From Aldrovandia affinis (lineage: Eukaryota > Chordata > Actinopteri > Notacanthiformes > Halosauridae), in the NCBI GenBank assembly GCA_029706075.1, contig JAINUG010000015.1, positions 5,106,154-5,170,153 of the forward strand: a stretch of DNA of 64,000 nt. The letters are read 5' to 3'. The notes below the pieces were generated by a model, which did not search any database, was not told where the DNA came from, and saw only the letters and a program-made list of their open reading frames with translations. Of this stretch, positions 1 to 11,131 are shown piece after piece (position 1 is the first letter of the stretch; every line of letters begins with the position of its first letter). Both the position numbers and the translations under genes were made by a program.

Positions 1-432
1 CCTAAAAATGTAAAATGTAAATGTAAGTATGTCACTGGGATCATCAGGCGGGCACTGTCCATCATAGATGTTCCGTTGAAAGGCCCACCATACCTTCAGG
101 CAGGCTTTATGATTATGATTCTGGTGTCCCTGAACCACTCCATACCCGTTCAAACTCTATAACTCTATAACTTTACATCCCAATTAGGGTCTTTCCTCTT
201 CCTCCAGACCCATTGGCTTCTCCTTTCTGCAGTGTTTGATGGCAATTTTGTTGTTTGGCGTAAAGTCTGGCCAGCGAACATGGCTGTGATTCCTGATGGT
301 ACCTGGCTGTATCGAGCCGATCCCGTTTAGATAAACATTGTTTTCACATAAGGATAATTTTTTCATAAAAGAGGGGATGGGGAGAAAAATTGAGTGCTCA
401 AAGATACAAGGCTTTGAAAGTGCAATTCAGCA

Positions 433-727
433 AGTGGCTCTAAACAAGCTAGACTGCTTAATAACAAAAAATATCAGGAGGAGTGGAGCACCTTTTATAT
501 TTTGCAAAGAAGCCTTATATTTGTTTGTTCATCCCAGGTGCACCAAAGCTCTCCAAACATGCAAGGAAGCACTCAAACACAATCTATATTAGAACAAATA
601 GTGCTTTGGTGCACATCTGATGAATCAAAGAAAATAAGGTTTCTATAAAAAGTGCTCCACTCCTGATATATATATATATATTTAAAAATATATTTTTATT
701 ACAGCAGTCAACTATGTTTAGAGCTAC
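433..727. repeat. Long inverted repeat (foldback, MITE-like)
   Basis: The left arm at about 433-550 is the imperfect reverse complement of the right arm at about 601-727, with only about 50 bases between them. Matching landmarks are agtggctctaaaca (left) against tgtttagagctact (right), the ggagtggagcac block against gtgctccactcc, and ggtgcaccaaagc against gctttggtgcac. The arms differ by small indels, and the right arm has gained a TA run near 665-680. This is the structure of a foldback or MITE-type non-autonomous element. I could not define a target-site duplication, so the family is unassigned. A transcript of the intron would form a long hairpin here. Confidence 0.75.
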
Positions 728-983
728 TTCCCAAAGCACGCTTCTTGCTTTCCTGAGTGGGTTTTTCAATAAAAATGTGTTAAATCCTGCTGTAGAATTG
801 TGTGCATTTAGAGTGGGCTGGGGATGCAGTTCTATATGAGCCATAATATTGATCTCTCAGGCAAGCAGTACATCCTTTGGGTCAGGTACTGTAAGACTCA
901 GTACATAAAACTATTTAATGTGTTTCTTTAAGTCAAAAGAAATGAATGGAAAGTCACATAGAATATCATCTTCTAGCTCAAAG

Positions 984-1005
984 TATTATTATTATTATTA
1001 TTATT
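984..1005. repeat. (TTA)n microsatellite
   Basis: About seven uninterrupted TTA trinucleotides; a simple repeat with no coding content. Confidence 0.9.
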
Positions 1006-1429
1006 CTTTTTTACAAATTAATATAAATTACCTTTCATTATTCCTCTCAGCTAAAAAGGTATTATATGCTGGTTAATCTACTGCTGTACCCTGGTGATGA
1101 AGGATTGCTCATTCTGTTTACAGCACTCCGTCGATATCTTTGTTGCTTCAGTAAATCATTACTGTGTTCATCTGGCATAAATAATTATTCTGAGGCACGC
1201 AGGAAGGTTTACAGAGATTTGTCTAAAAAAGATCATCTGTTCCATATTTGTTCATTTTTCCTAAGCTGTTTAAAGCCATGGTTACTTACGTGACGTCAGG
1301 TGATAAATGCGTAAAAGTTGCTAAATACATTATGGCTATAATAGTTCTTGTTACAAAAGTACTAAATTTGTAGTGATTTTTATTTTTTTGCGCATATGTA
1401 CTTCATTATAATTAATATAACATCTACTT

Positions 1430-1433
<4 letters not shown>

Positions 1434-1461
<28 letters not shown>
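1434..1461. repeat. (TA)n microsatellite
   Basis: Uninterrupted TA dinucleotide run of about 14 units inside AT-rich intron. Confidence 0.95.
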
Positions 1462-2424
1462 ACTATAAATAACTTGTTATCGTAAGTTGTCTGTACTGTG
1501 TGCATTTCCTTGTTCCTTCATTGCGTCATTTCTAAAATAATCCCAAATATTGTGCCAAACAAAACGAGACCAGCAACATTTACTGTGATATTAAGGCACT
1601 GTAGCTGTTTAAAGTGTCTTTTAAGCTCTGTGTAAAGGCGGGCCACTTCAGAAGCAGAGCCCAGATGTCGACAGCATTTAAGGCGGCCTGACCCACGCTT
1701 CGTGCCCCTGCTCCCCCACCTGCTGAGGCCCTACTCGCAAAAACACTGCACCCCTCGCCCCATCTGCTCAGCGGGATGACCCAGGCGTTCCACGCGTCCC
1801 TGCCGCACCCTCCGGCACTTCTGCAGATTTACCCCTCCAGATCCAGCTGTTGGAAAACAGTTTGCACTGCATGGCCCCATGCCTATTGCCTGGGGCTGCA
1901 GGATCATTTGGTTGACCTTTGGTTGACCTCGAGTATAGCTAGAACGGAAACTATCAAGCAGCCATCGCGGAATAAATATCTGCAGTACTTTCAACTCTGA
2001 ATAGCCTGGGTCTAAGTAAAGAACATGTGAATCCAGGCATAATGAGCACTATTTGAGTTCTTTGATCATTCTGTATATACAAATATAGGAGTGTGGTTAT
2101 ATGTGTGTGTGTATGCTTTACTTTTCGGTACAAAAGCAAACCATGGGTCATTGACAATGGAGTTGAATAATGTGATGTGATAGAGTTAAGTGGTCATAGT
2201 TCTACCTATTTTCAGCCTTCCAGCGCATGGTGTATTGTTTGTGACACAAAGCGGGCAGAGATTTACATTTTCGAACCAGTCTTTGTGAACATTTCTGGAG
2301 AGACTTCAGCTGCAGCAAACGCATCAGAAGCTAAAACAATTCAATTGTCAAGTGAAATGTCAACTGCATAAATTTGCATTGACTTTTTATTTTCATATAC
2401 AAATTAACGTTTGCGGCAGCTGTC

Positions 2425-2511
2425 AAGCTGGCTGTTTCCTTTATTGACGGTGACCTGTCGTAATCTCTTTGATGGACTTCCTGTCTCCCAAGCTTGACTG
2501 ACAGCCAGCTT
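2425..2511. repeat. Short inverted repeat, possible hairpin
   Basis: The sequence aagctggctgt at 2425-2435 is the exact reverse complement of acagccagctt at 2501-2511, and pairing continues outward with a mismatch. The loop is about 65 bases. No transposon termini are visible. It may be a chance pairing or part of a conserved non-coding element. Confidence 0.4.
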
Positions 2512-3056
2512 GGCAGAAGCCAACCCTAGTTCTGTCGATCACTTCTTAACCACAAATGTCCTCCTTCCCAAACCCCTCACATTAAATGTTAATGTCTGAG
2601 ATGCTAATTGTGTTCATTATTGTCACTCAATAATTTATATGCTCTGGTAAAACATAAAACAGTTTTACGTATGCAACAATAAGAAATGTCTCAGGGGAAA
2701 TATATATTTTTATTATACAAGTAAAGAATGTAAAGCTGAAATGATTTTATGTGCTTGATAGGAATATTTTACAGGTTCACATTTGATTGGTGTCCATAAT
2801 CACCAAAGTGTTTCCCAGAAGCTAGACTACCAATAAGCTAGGCTGCTGATAAGCATTAGCGATTAGATTCACTGACGCTATGGGCATATGAATGCTGTCA
2901 TTATGGCTTCATCCATATGAACTGAGTACGTCCGGGCAAACAAGCATTTTTGTGGCCCTAATGCATTTTGTCTTAAACTGTAAAAAGAGGCATCCTGCAG
3001 GCATGCAGAAGCTCGCTGTGTGCTGGCCTGTGTGTAAGCACTGATTTTTGTGGCAG

Positions 3057-3173
3057 GTGGCTGAGATGCACGGGGAGCTGATCGAGTTTAACGAACGCCT
3101 CTACCGCTCACTCATGGCCAAGGATCACCTGATCAGCCAGATGCGGCAGGAGCTGATCGATCTGCGTGGCCCG
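3057..3173 (+). CDS. snx29: SNX29 internal exon: coiled-coil linker before PX domain
   Basis: This 117-bp exon encodes 39 residues in phase 0, starting VAEMHGELIEFNERL and ending ELIDLRGP. The acceptor cag is at 3054-3056 and the donor is gtgagt at 3174. The sequence matches my memory of the vertebrate SNX29 segment just ahead of the PX domain, where GELIEFNERL and ELIDLRGPVPGDLS are conserved. The heptad-like pattern of Leu, Ile and Met with many charged residues fits the end of the coiled-coil between the RUN and PX domains. SNX29 is a RUN- and PX-domain sorting nexin thought to act at endosomal membranes; the coiled-coil should mediate self-association. The reading frame stays open past the donor into the CA repeat, so retention would add unrelated sequence rather than an immediate stop. 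Confidence 0.95.
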
Positions 3174-3187
3174 GTGAGTGATTCCCA

Positions 3188-3198
3188 ACACACACACA

Positions 3199-3247
<49 letters not shown>

Positions 3248-3280
3248 ACCCACCCACCCACCCACACCCACCCACCCACC
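3188..3280. repeat. Compound (CA)n / (CCCA)n microsatellite
   Basis: A nearly pure CA run at 3188-3244, interrupted once by a T, passes into CCCA tetranucleotides up to 3280. It starts about 15 bases after the 5' splice site of the 3057-3173 exon. CA repeats near donors are known binding sites for hnRNP L, so an effect on splicing is possible but is inference here. Confidence 0.95.
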
Positions 3281-4639
3281 TCTGGCTCCCGTCCTCCTAT
3301 CTCTCCTCTCCAGGCTTCCCCCAGCCGAGGCTCCAGCCTCCCTCTCGCATTGTAAAATCGTTCACTGCTCAGTGAGGATCTGCTTGTGCCAGGGTCCCGG
3401 CGCTGTTAATTCATTTGAATCGTCTCTTCGGTGCCTGACGAGACATTGCCCTTTTTCTCACCTGCCTGTTTCTCGATCTGTCAAGCCTTGTTTGGGCAGT
3501 GCGGTGAAGACTGCCCACTCTGCAGTAAATGAATCAGATTGATGCGTAGCCTGAGGTGAGAAATCGGAGCTCTTACCCCCGCCTCCCCCAGTCTCTCAGG
3601 TTCTCCCGCCATGCCGAGCGGTCGCCGGTGTTTGCTGTCGCACGTGGCACCCCTCGATGCGCTCTGCTCCAGCATGTTGGCCAGTGTGACCGCTCTGTGC
3701 GGAGGTGGGAAGTGTTGGATCTGGCCCATTGTGCCAGGCCCCTGCTTTAGGCCCGTCACAGGAGAAAGGAAGCCCTGGTGTTATACGGCCGGTGCAGAGA
3801 GGAGACGAGCGCATGTGCAGCAGGACCCATAAGAGTGTCTGGCTTCAACCCCTGTTTGACAGAGCCACGACACAACACACACACACACACACCAGGCCCA
3901 GGATTATGGCTGGAAGGAGTGTAAAGCAGGGCCTCTGGCAGATTTAATAGAGCAGAAAAAAGATTAAGGTATCTTTTATGGAAAATGTTTGGAAAATGAA
4001 TCTGTCACAGCTCTCTGCCTTTTTTTAATCAAAGAGGGATTAGCGACAAGAGGTTTTATTGATAAGTCAGAGATTTGAGCAAATCATTGGATTTTTATAA
4101 GTTGATTGAGTAGGGCAACCCCAAAGGCAAAACAGTTATCGGGGTGCGATTAAAACTCAGGTTTTGATTCAAAATTGCAAATGTAGTACCGTGCATTCAG
4201 ACCTCTGATTGGGCAGAATTTCTTGGCTCTACCTCCTGTTAGGTTCCAAAGAACCAGGCAGGAGTCGAGATGTAGTTGATCAAAGTTTTATTCCGTGCAG
4301 AAGTGTCCTACGCATTCAGACAGATTCTGAGATCCTTGATCATCTCTCATTGCCTGCACGTTATACACTTGATAATGGTTTCAAAATATTGATTTGACAA
4401 CATTTCATCACTGTCATTACATACTGTACAATACTGTAATTGGCTGCCGGTCCTTCAATTGCCTCTCATAACATAAAGGGGCATATTTACACGTTTTATG
4501 TATTGATAATCATTGCTTGATAAATAAAGGTACTGGAATGTCATTTATTTCTGCATAGATGCAGGTCTAATGACTCCGTGGTTTGATTCACCTTAATAAA
4601 AGTATCCAAATAACCTTGACACAGCATTTTAAGCTTGCC

Positions 4640-4732
4640 TCAGGCCATCCTTGCTTTGGTTTGGGAGTTGTTATTCAAAATGTCAGGCCATCCTTGTCTC
4701 TGTTTGGTTTGGGACAGTTGTTATTCAAAATG
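4640..4732. repeat. Two-copy tandem duplication
   Basis: The segment starting tcaggccatccttg and ending gttgttattcaaaatg occurs at 4640-4681 and again at 4683-4732. The second copy carries a few extra bases. This looks like a local duplication, with no coding content. Confidence 0.85.
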
Positions 4733-4756
4733 TGCTTAGTGTTTCCATGGTGCCAA

Positions 4757-4910
4757 TGTGTGGTGTGTGTGTGTGTGTGTGTCTGTGTCTGTTACTCTGT
4801 GTGTGTGTCTCTGTGTGGTGTGGGTCTGTGACTGTCCCGCTCTCTGTGGGTGTGGGTCTGTGACATTGTCGCATTGTCTCTCTCTTGTTTGTGAGGCTGT
4901 GACAGTGTCA
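4757..4910. repeat. TG-rich microsatellite / degenerate minisatellite
   Basis: A (TG)n core at 4757-4785 passes into repeats of tgtgtgggtctgtgac type. The same texture (gtgtgggtgtggggctgtgac) resumes at 6373, just beyond the element at 4925-6368. This suggests the element inserted into this array. Confidence 0.8.
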
Positions 4911-4924
4911 CTCTATCCCACTCT

Positions 4925-6368
4925 GGGCCCTATTTTGGTGAATTAGGATGGTGTCGGTAACGCAGATGCAAAGCGAAGACGGTGGCGCTTTATGGCGTGT
5001 CTAACGCAGTTTCGGTAATTTTGTGATTTAGGACGATAGGCACCTCCGGCGCAGTTGTAAAAGAGGATGGATTAACTTTAAAAAAATACATGTGAGTGTG
5101 GTGGGGGTTTGGTTTCATAATGGCCAATCAGAACACCTATTTTCTATCCCTTTAAATACCAGTGCGCTAATGCTATAGCAATGACAGTTTTGCGTGGCTG
5201 CGCCACGAGCACTTCTCAAAAGAGGAGAGCGAGGAGGTGTGGAAAAGTTGGCGAGCGAATCAGAGGTGGAAAACAAGGTGCACATTAATTTGTTATTTTC
5301 ATGATTTGAGTTTATATTTTGAGACCTACATTGTTAAAAGAAAGTGTTTTATTTTACCATCTCTTTTTTTCCTTATTTGTAGACTTTCCAACTTAAAAAA
5401 ACAACGTTTATTTTCTTCTAACTTAATGTAATTGTTAAATGGAAAGCAGTAAATAACAAACTCACAACTGCAACTAGGCCTGTCACCCTGGAGTTTGCAT
5501 CACAAACCACCTGGATATTAATTTCACATAAATGATACCGTGATCAGATGATGCGCGCAACTGCACATGTGTGCAGACCCCAGGGAATCCTCATTGCATA
5601 TAAAAATCCTGTTTAGTTCTCTGCTGGCTGTCGGGAGTAGGAAAAGTAATAAACTAATTTGCATGTTGGACAAGACTGGAAGTAACTGCATGTACAGCCG
5701 AACTGATAGCCGTCTGGTAAACACCGGCTACCAAACCCAGGGTATCGCTCACGGTATCGCCTTCGCATATCGCCTATCGCATTTTCTGTAGTGCAAATGG
5801 AAAGAATAAAACCCTTTCACATAAGAAAAACAATGTGCATACAAACATATATTTATTTAACAGGTGTATCTTACTGAACAGTAGCGCTTGATGGCCTGCT
5901 TTCATGTCCGTGCATTGAATAACCACAAGCTGTGGTGAAATAGTTTTTAGCTTAATTGATTACGCTTGAAAGTTACCCATGGATTGGACGATTTGCCTCA
6001 ACATGGGGGGAAATTCACAATATTCACAAAACATTCTCATGTGATTTCAGATTACCTTATGTTCATATGTGCGCATCAATAAAGTCACCAAATTGCACAG
6101 AGCGCCAGCGTTTGCGCTAAGAGGTGGTCTAGTTGGACATTAATGCAAACGCATTATTTGACACCAAACTTGCATAGCACTGACTGTTTTCATAGTCACA
6201 CCCCCTGTTGCGCAGCCCAGCCCATAGTCACGCAAACGCCTTCATTGCGCACCACGAAATTGCCAAACTCGGCGGAGATGGGAAATATTCTGTTCGCGAC
6301 AGACGAAACTGGCAATTTGCCTGCACTAGGGCATAACGCCGCTTACCGCTGGCAAGAAAATAGGGCCC
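4925..6368. mobile_element. Non-autonomous DNA transposon with GGGCCCTATTTT ends
   Basis: The left end reads gggccctatttt from 4925, and the right end is its reverse complement aaaatagggccc, ending at 6368. The interior near both ends is rich in short CpG-containing motifs (aacgcag, tggcgc, gcgttatgcc), typical of fish elements with this terminus. The flanks on either side share TG-rich sequence, supporting insertion into one array. I see no intact transposase. A target-site duplication is not clear, so the superfamily is left open; I recall similar ends among abundant cyprinid-type DNA elements, but that is memory only. No coding remnant in the interior is convincing. Confidence 0.65.
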
Positions 6369-6660
6369 TTTGTGTGGGTGTGGGGCTGTGACTGGTGTAA
6401 ATGAGTGGTGTCGTCCAGAATGGGGTATTCTTGATTGTGAGAGAATCAAATGTCAGCGACCATGGCCATTGATCGTTCACCAAACAGACAGCAATTATAA
6501 TCCGAAACCAGCGTGTGTTCATGCTCACGCTAGGTGCAGATATATCCATTACACCCGGAAAACATCGACCATGTCATTTATTATTGTTGTTATTATTAGG
6601 TGTTCCTGAAAGTGTCTCGAGAATGAACAGTTTTGACATTTATCTGTTTTTCTATTTCAG

Positions 6661-6716
6661 GTTCCAGGCGACTTGAGCCAGACCTCTGATGACCCCAGTT
6701 TATCTGATTTCGAAAC
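6661..6716 (+). CDS. snx29: SNX29 internal exon: acidic linker
   Basis: This 56-bp exon follows a strong acceptor (tttttctatttcag) and ends before gtaagc. It encodes VPGDLSQTSDDPSLSDFE plus two bases of the next codon, so it is phase 0 in and phase 2 out. The PGDLSQTS and SLSDFE blocks match the SNX29 linker as I recall it. This Ser/Asp-rich segment joins the coiled-coil to the PX domain. Its tiny size and poor ORF visibility mean it would be missed by ORF scanning; the call rests on splice sites, frame continuity with both neighbours and sequence match. Confidence 0.93.
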
Positions 6717-7577
6717 GTAAGCTTCTATAACACCTGAGCAGTGGGCGGGCTGCAGATGTTGTCAGGCACCAGTCTGAGAGCTCTCCGACGGTGCGTCTGG
6801 CACCGAGTCCGATGGTTTTCGCCTACTACACCGTCCTGCCACGAGTCCAAAGGATCCATTAGCTCCTAATAGATTATGATTGATGCATGTGAAAATTGAG
6901 GTTGAATGAAATTTCCACATATTTTACGGAGGTCATCATCATGCCTGTGATGAATATAAGCCTCTTCTCTTCATCCCATCGGCTATGTTACTCACCGTTT
7001 GTTCCATCAATGGGCGGCATTCGAATGCTTGGATAATTTCGATGCCCTTACTAATTTTCCTTTTTGCCATTGATGCAAAAGTGGACCCTACTTTTGAAGA
7101 CTTTCGTCTGTTTGGTTGTTTGCACATTTTGCAAGTCTGAATGCCAACATTATTTAGTTCATCCTTGCTGTGTTATAATGTAAAATCATTGAATGCTTCC
7201 AAATGAATTATACCCAATGCGGTCATTCTAGACAGTGTTTGCTTTGTGATGTCAGCCAGTTTTTGAGTCGTTAGACCACTTAACAATGCTGACAGACAGA
7301 TCTTAAGTCAGAACGTGACCATGAGAAGTTTTTCATTCATGACTTGGAGTGACAGACCCTTACAAAAATACATCTCTTGAGTTGTCATGCAAAGCTTTTG
7401 GGGGGTCTTTGATGGGATTACATTGAAAAGAAAAATAATTTAAACTCAACAAAGTGACTATTCAGCGCAAGTTAATGTAAAGAGTGGCAGTCATGTAATT
7501 AATCAAACTCTTGTTCAGCCCTTGAGTGTGCATGCCCGTTGAGGTTTACTGTGCTGCGTGATTGTGTGATTGTTCAG
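6717..7577 (+). other. SNX29 intron, 0.86 kb
   Basis: Short phase-2 intron from gtaagc to ttgttcag. I see no repeat or coding remnant in it. Confidence 0.85.
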
Positions 7578-7659
7578 AGCTCATCGCGCCCTCATCAACG
7601 TGTGGATCCCCTCTGTGTTTCTGCGAGGACGCACTGCTAACGCCTACCACGTCTACCAG
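7578..7659 (+). CDS. snx29: SNX29 internal exon: first strands of PX domain
   Basis: This 82-bp exon completes a split Thr codon and then reads AHRALINVWIPSVFLRG and TANAYHVYQ before the donor gtgaga. With the preceding exon it forms 46 whole codons. The acceptor choice (cag at 7575-7577) is fixed by the frame; the alternative AG two bases later would shift it. LINVWIPSVFLRG and HVYQ correspond to the first beta strands of the SNX29 PX domain, the phosphoinositide-binding module. Substitutions relative to mammals as I recall them are conservative (for example RTANAYH for KAANAFH). Confidence 0.95.
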
Positions 7660-10500
7660 GTGAGAAAAAGCTTCGGCTCAAAGTCATCACACACGTGCTC
7701 TTTCAGGATGTACTGTAACATCGATCTGCTTTGTAGTTTTGGTTTAAGGGTTCTTCAGACATGAACATTGCATGGATGTTACTGTAAGGTGCACTCTTAC
7801 AAAGCTGCTATAATGATGGAAATCATGTGATGGGTCAACGACGGTGCATTTTTAAACTTTGATGCGACTTCAATTGGAGAGTCGGCAGTTGTCTTTCCCT
7901 TTTGGCCTTTCTACTGTGCGGCTTGTTCCGCTCTGACATTTTGACCATTTTTGCTCCTAATATGAACTGTTACAATCTCCTGCGCATGAAATAGCTCCAC
8001 ATAAAAATGGCTGTATTGTTAGTGGGGGTGGTGATTCATGATGTGTGCCTGCCTGCCTTTGTTTTAAGTTTAAAGGTCACGCTGTGATTCTCCCTCGCCT
8101 TCTATTTCCTGCCTGCGATTGATCACGCGCGGCGGAGAGTCCCGTACACAGCGCCTGATGATCTTGACACAGAAGGTGAAAAGATTCGGGGCAGAGAAAC
8201 ACAGGCTGGGAACACACCCGGAGCGCCCCCTCTTCCCTGCACTTGGGTCACGTTAGCCCCCCTTTATTCAGGCTTATCGGCGCTGCCGTAAATTCACCTC
8301 AAGAGCTTCTCCGAACCTCATACATCACGTTGCCCAGTCCCGCATTGGGCAGAGCTGAAACAGCGATGAAAAGCCCAGCTCTCAGACTGACAGTAGGCAT
8401 TTCCTTCCCATAGATAGCAGCAGATTATCAGGGAAGCAAATCGCTGGTACTCCATTCTCTGTCTTTGCGTTTCTCTAAAGCGGTTTTCCTTTGCCATTTA
8501 AATCACACTCTGTGAGATAAGGCCGGTTTCGGTCGCCGACTGTAGAGCCGTGATTGATCTTCGTTATCATTACCGCTGTTTTGTTTCGCACAGAAGTGCC
8601 ACATTTCTTTTCTCTCCTGTCATCAGTTGTATAATGAGAAAATGTAATAGCACTGGGAAATAATCACTTCATCCCTCTACAACCTTAGCAAGAAGGTTGT
8701 AATAAAAATGGAATCAGTGACAGCAAAATCTTTATTCCTGTTTGAGCCAGCATGTTTTGATTTTGTTTAATGCAAGAGTTCACATCATCAGCCAAAAATA
8801 ATACATGTCCCTTCATTCTTTGTTCGAGATTTGATCCATGGATGCTAGCATTCCCCATTGATCTATGTTAGTGGGGAGGCAGACATTAGAATGTAAATTG
8901 CGTTAATCTGTTGCAGTATGTTTCCTGTCTAAATCATGTGTTGCAGCTGCAATAGAGTGGTTTTATTATTATGATCATTCAAGGCCACTAGACATGGCCA
9001 TCCCCATCAGAGACTCTTATCAGTCAATACGCCCAGCAAAGTCAGACAGGTCATTGGCTACATTCAATTACACCACTCTTTTCAGTCACTTTTTCCCTAA
9101 CCCTCCTCAGCTTGCCTAGCAATCATTTTCTGACTTTGTCTGCCTTTGATACGGGTGACCGCATTTCCACAATTTTTCACCATTTCTACCGCTAGTAGGA
9201 AACGCATGTTGCAAGCTTTGCATTTGCTGCGATAGCAAGCATCACCTGCTCAAGATCTATCACATTTAGAGTGTATCAGAGCTTTGCTTTGAGAAAGAAG
9301 CAAGTTATTCCTTTTCTCCTATCTCTTGTAGCAAGGCTCACGGAGTGCACTGATCCAGTGCTGTCATTGGGGCTCTGACCCAGCATGGAATGTCATTATA
9401 CAGTACACTGAGTTTTCCAGCATGCAGGTATCTGTTCATACATCTTATTTTTTGGGTCATATAATGATTTGTATGGCCTACATGATACGATTGAATCTTC
9501 TCAACCAGAACTATACCTGGAGCCGTGAGAACATAATAAATTCCCGAATGGTATATCAATTGAACAACTGAAGATGCGCAAAACCAAATAGGATGCTTGA
9601 ATATCAACTTGAGTTTAACGGAGTCATTTAGATTACTGGGACCACAATGACATTCTACTGTGAAAAATAGCTGCTATCTTAATCACTCAGTAACTTCATC
9701 CCTCTGTGACATCTGGTCAAAAAAATGTTATGGAGTGCAGTTGCTGTGCCAAATCCCTCCTATTGGATAGTGTGAACCCAGGGACAACACGCCAGTGTGG
9801 AGAGCTGATAGATGCACCAGGGAAAGAAAGGAAGAGGGAATACATGGAGAACCGACCTTCATTTTACCCCAGATGAATTTCATTAGACTTCCATATGGCA
9901 CCATGCGGAGCGCACAGCCAGTTTCAAAAGCAACAACATACAATAGAATGTTCTCAAGGGACTACATTGTACTCCAGGGAAAGCATGAAGAATGGGTAGG
10001 CACAACGATATAGCTCAGCACAAAATTCTCTAAGGAGAAAATGGGAAGTTTTGCATCAATTATGTACACATTCAATGCTTTATCAATGGAGCCATATTGA
10101 CAATTAAACTAGAACAAGCAGCAGCATTGTCTAAGACATATGGAATCATCCTGGAATACCTTACACAATACTCTTAATTTGTAGTGCCACCATCGACTAT
10201 AGCAGGTGACTGGTTTATTTGAATTTCCTTTTATATATATTTTTTTAATAATGTATGTTATCACTTAAAATGTATAGTGATGTATAAAATGTAGCGTTTA
10301 AACCGCATCATTGTCAGTGTTCACCACCAACACTTACCTTTAGGTTCCTTTCTGTCCAGTGACATTGTTCAGTTCCGTGCTAAGAGACACACGGCAGGGA
10401 CCTTGGAGCTAATTGCTGAAGTGTGATGCATTGATGGTGCCCATAATTGTTTCAAATGAGCCATCTTTAGCAGTGCACATAATTCTTTAGATTATTAGAT
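7660..10500 (+). other. Start of the 25.8 kb SNX29 intron; no recognisable element
   Basis: This is the first 2.8 kb of the intron spanning 7660-33470. No transposon, exon or RNA gene is visible. The part at about 8080-8640 has few simple repeats and an unusual density of CpG-containing, non-repetitive sequence, which makes it a candidate conserved non-coding block. That is an impression only. Confidence 0.6.
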
Positions 10501-11030
10501 GATTATTTATTTGGCAGATGCCCTTCTCCCATGTACAGACCATTAGGCATTGAGGAATACAAACTGCAAATAAGTACAATATAACCCATACCTAAAAAGC
10601 AACAATGGAGTCATCCTAAGCAGTCTTAATTCTTCACACTGAAATGTGCAGAGGTAGGTCTTTGGAAGGTGAGTGAGTGTGAGTGGTGAGAGACACTGAC
10701 CTCCTTTGGAGAAGGTAGCTCATTCCACAACCAGGGGGCCGAGGCTGTGAATGAGCACTCTCTCATCACGGAGCGTCAGAGGGAAGGGACATACTGCGGT
10801 TTGGAGGACTGCAGGACACAAGCCGGCATGTAGGGAAAGATGGGAGACTGCAAGTGATGCTGGGTAATGTAGTTGAGGGTCTGATGTGGTCCCAGGGATT
10901 TGAAGTTGTTACAGATGATGACTGGAAAACAGCTGATGGAGGTGAAGAGAGGGCTGGCCTGATAGGGGCCCTGGGTGAGTTGTAGTGGTCAGATGGCATC
11001 GCAAGACACTTTCTCCAGTTAGTTCAGACA
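10501..11030 (-). repeat. Interspersed repeat, LINE/SINE-like, family unknown
   Basis: It begins (in + orientation) with ttatttggcagatgccctt. The reverse complement of this resembles the 'aagggcatctgccaaataa' tail seen in many fish retroposons. It is followed by a block (gctcattccacaaccagggggcc) that I recall as highly repeated in fish genomes. The right boundary is uncertain. Orientation is inferred from the tail, and no coding frame is intact. Confidence 0.4.
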
Positions 11031-11131
11031 GGCTCCAGAGCCTTGGCCACTAGCCAAGGAGAGGAGTTGCTTTTGGGAAATGGGTAGAGACATCTGATTT
11101 ATCTCACAAAAATTAGGCCTATTACGACATA

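Larger units (their letters stand above)
1..3056. other. Upstream SNX29 intron (partial), non-coding
   Basis: This is the 3' part of the intron that precedes the first visible SNX29 exon. It ends in an acceptor at 3054-3056 (cag) with a rather weak pyrimidine tract. Apart from the foldback at 433-727, short TTA and TA simple repeats and an inverted repeat at 2425-2511, I recognise nothing in it. Short open frames here have no family resemblance, so I treat them as chance. Confidence 0.7.
3174..6660 (+). other. SNX29 intron, 3.5 kb
   Basis: This intron runs from donor gtgagt to acceptor tctatttcag. It holds a CA/CCCA repeat next to the donor, a tandem duplication at 4640-4732, a TG-rich array at 4757-4910 and a DNA-transposon-like element at 4925-6368. 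The stretch 3281-4639 contains no feature I recognise; its open frames are short and overlap on both strands. Confidence 0.85.

Noticed and set aside
3048-3542. 164-residue open frame as a gene
   Set aside because: Only the first part (3057-3173) is a real SNX29 exon. The rest reads through a donor site into a CA repeat.
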